From Sapria himalayana (Eukaryota; Streptophyta; Magnoliopsida; Malpighiales; Rafflesiaceae), in NCBI GenBank assembly GCA_029783825.1, contig JAREIK010005317.1, positions 35,001-99,000 on the forward strand: a DNA stretch of 64,000 nucleotides. The letters are read 5' to 3'. This document shows positions 62,069-64,000 of the stretch, piece after piece. Below the pieces are notes generated by a model. The model had not been told where the DNA came from. It ran no database searches and worked only from the letters and a program-made list of their open reading frames with translations. Position 1 is the first letter of the stretch; each line of letters begins with the position of its first letter. A program made the translations under genes and the position numbers.

Positions 62069-64000
62069 CTAGCTTTTCCTGTGAGGTTTCATAGCTGGAT
62101 CTCGGAATGCTATCTGTTGCATCAATGCCACTAATTGTGACTCCACATAGGACATCTGCTATTGCATTACATTCTTAATTTCTTTCATCTCATCATTCAT
62201 TTCTTTAATTTCTTGCATTTCTTCCATCAAATCAGTAATCTTCTCCTTCTCTTCTTTCATTTCTTGTATGTCTTCCTTTAAATTAGTATACTGCTCATCT
62301 TTCTGTTCTTTAATTTCATATATTTCTTCTTCAAATGAGATATCTGCTCATCCTTCTTTTTCATTTCTGTCTCCATAACTACAATAGATTCATTTGTTTC
62401 CATTGCTTGTTGTTCGACCACCTCATCCACTATGGTTGAGACAGATGAATTAGAAGTACAACTGCTACAACAAAATGCACTCCCTTCGAGCCGATGTCAT
62501 TCACTCGTTCCTACTTACGACCTTCTATACTCTCCAAATAAATAGGATCATAGTCAATTGGTTGAAGATCCATAGAACCCTTAATTTGCGGAGAAGTAGT
62601 TGTAACACGTTCCTCCAGAGTTCCTGAGATAAAATAGTGAAAAATACTATTATAGATACACAAAAAATAAAATAATTATTTTGCATTCCAAACATTTCCA
62701 AATGTACTGTAGTATTAAAATTTTATTAATATAATAGATTCTTACAGCAATCATCTGAGACTTGTTGTCACAAACTGACCATCCACTTTCTTCACATGCA
62801 TCTTCTTAAAAATCTCATAAAATTGGGATCTCAACCCAATTATCCAGCCTAGAATATGTATTTATTAAGTCATAAAATAATAAATGATCAAAAATTTTAA
62901 CAAAATTAATAAAACCATGCACAGATTTGATTTATTAGACTATTAGGACAACCACTAAAATATAAATGTTTACAATTTTAAAATTGTACCAAAACTAGAG
63001 CACGCTTAATGCTCGACTTCAACCATCCTGTGTGTCGATAGATTCCTGTAGCTAGTCCAGCTACCTCACTTCGTCATTTTTGCGGGCAATATCTGATTTT
63101 TTCTTCACATATGGCTCCTCCCAATACTTAAGCCACTCGGGCCAGTTATCATCGAATATAAAATCAGGCCTTTCTTTCATATTATTCAATTTATGGATAA
63201 AATCAAAATACCATTGAGTAACTTTGATCTCTCATAATGACTTTATCTTTACATCAAATTTCAGTGCCCATGTATACTTATTCTTTATATAGAAAAATCA
63301 CAAAAGAATTTATATTAACAAGAACATAATTATTTACTACTTGAATAATAACCAACATAATAGTTAAGTAATTAGATAATTATTTTCAATGCTTTTGTTT
63401 TGCTATTTTTTACCTGCCATTTAAATAAGACTCTTTTGTTGATTCAGAAACTTTCTTTTAGAGAATACTTTAGAATCAGCATTTTTTTAAAAGACTTTGT
63501 AATTATAGTCGAGCATTCGTGAAATGGAATAAAATTATACAAAAAATAAATAACATTGAAAACAAGCAAATCATAACTATATATTTAAAAAAAGCAACTG
63601 ATAGTAACATCAGATTTTTTTTAAGTCATATTTACATATTTTTTTACCTCCCATCCATAATCTCAATTACTAACTTAGACTGAATGTAGAGGAAGGCACA
63701 TCCTTTGATGATATCATTGGTTTTGTAAATGGGGGAACTATCGATGTAAAATGTGGTAGAAGATAGAGATGGATCAAAAGTGTGTGAAGGAAGCATGGAT
63801 TGAGGGCTTATATCTTTTAAAGGTGATAGTAGAGGTCTCAATGATGGTGATGCTGATAAAAATGGAGATGGTGATTATGATGTTGAAGTCTGGATATGGT
63901 GGATATGAGATTATACTGATTCTGTAACATGATGTAACATACTAGATGAATTTGGTTCATTTTTGTGTCCACGCCCAACTCCACCATGTCTTTTATGCGT
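62069..64000 (-). pseudogene. Ptta/En/Spm-type (Transposase_24, TNP1-like) CACTA protein pseudogene, 5' end outside window
   Basis: This family is the accessory DNA-binding/coiled-coil protein of plant CACTA elements. Reading the minus strand from the window edge: a low-complexity N-terminal stretch (RHGGVGRGHKNEPNSSS, then open 63644-63841), TQWYFDFIHKLNNM, DDNWPEWLKYWEEPYVKKKS, DIARKNDEVR, EIFKKMHVKKVDGQFV, then SMDLQPIDYDPIYLESIEG, a predicted coiled coil (KEDIQEMKEEKEKITDLMEE, with heptad-like spacing) and VESQLVALMQQIAFRDPAM before the stop at 62069. The YLES-x-EG and WPEWLKYWE-like words are what identify the family. Several stops and frame changes, and gaps that may be introns (about 62640-62740 and 62850-62990), show it is inactive or heavily decayed. 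The catalytic TNPD-type transposase was not seen. Confidence 0.78.

Larger units (their letters stand above)
59490..64000 (-). mobile_element. CACTA (En/Spm) DNA transposon, runs off the window
   Basis: The terminus CACTACAAGAAAAATCTC starts at 59490 and is followed by TTAGCGATGG / CCCTAGCTAA subterminal motifs to about 59915, then the family module at 59925-60480. A transposase pseudogene on the minus strand fills 62069 onward, so the visible end lies downstream of that gene. The other end is beyond 64000. It interrupts the copia RT reading frame at 59489, showing that it is younger than the copia element. Confidence 0.88.

Noticed and set aside
1..64000. tRNA, rRNA or other structural RNA genes
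   Set aside because: No cloverleaf with A and B box, and no rRNA-like segment, was found by reading.

Overview
This window looks like gene-poor, AT-rich nuclear intergenic DNA from a flowering plant. The evidence is a decayed copy of a plant-specific BBR/BPC (GAGA-binding) transcription factor, several CACTA (En/Spm) DNA transposon ends with TTAGCGATGGA-type subterminal repeats, a Ptta/En/Spm-type transposase relic, an L1-clade LINE with plant-style zf-RVT and RNase H domains, a separate DUF4283/zinc-knuckle LINE ORF1 relic, and a Ty1/copia RNase H plus LTR. I cannot name the species. I see no intact gene, rRNA, tRNA or CRISPR array; every recognisable coding sequence carries stops or frameshifts.

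Layout. 1-3.6 kb: CACTA-related debris enclosing the minus-strand BPC pseudogene, then a degenerate TATAGTTA tract. 3.9-9.0 kb: a CACTA element with both ends visible, holding two copies of a family-specific module, a GCC-rich triplet minisatellite, a GA tract and a LINE ORF1 relic. 9.0-11.4 kb: AT-rich DNA, a possible second fragment of the BPC 3' end, and another CACTA end. 11.4-37.2 kb: a very large degenerate TCTA tract, interrupted by a 0.5 kb unique islet, a 5.9 kb minus-strand LINE with a candidate target-site duplication, and a 0.8 kb CACTA end. The tract switches to TAGA on the plus strand at about 36.3 kb. 37.2-45.8 kb: AT-rich DNA of no recognised class with small tandem duplications and microsatellites. 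45.8-57.8 kb: a second TCTA tract containing a 2.4 kb tandem duplication and a second switch to TAGA at about 57.5 kb. 57.8-59.5 kb: minus-strand copia LTR and RNase H/RT relic. 59.5-64.0 kb: a second CACTA element, inserted into the copia RT region and running off the window, with a minus-strand transposase pseudogene.

No genes work together as a pathway here. What stands out is organisation: about 31 kb of a 64 kb window is one imperfect tetranucleotide family that has been expanded, segmentally duplicated, inverted and invaded by transposons. TCTA read in any of the three plus frames gives only Ser-Ile-Tyr-Leu, so the many open frames over it are a by-product of the repeat and are not called as genes.
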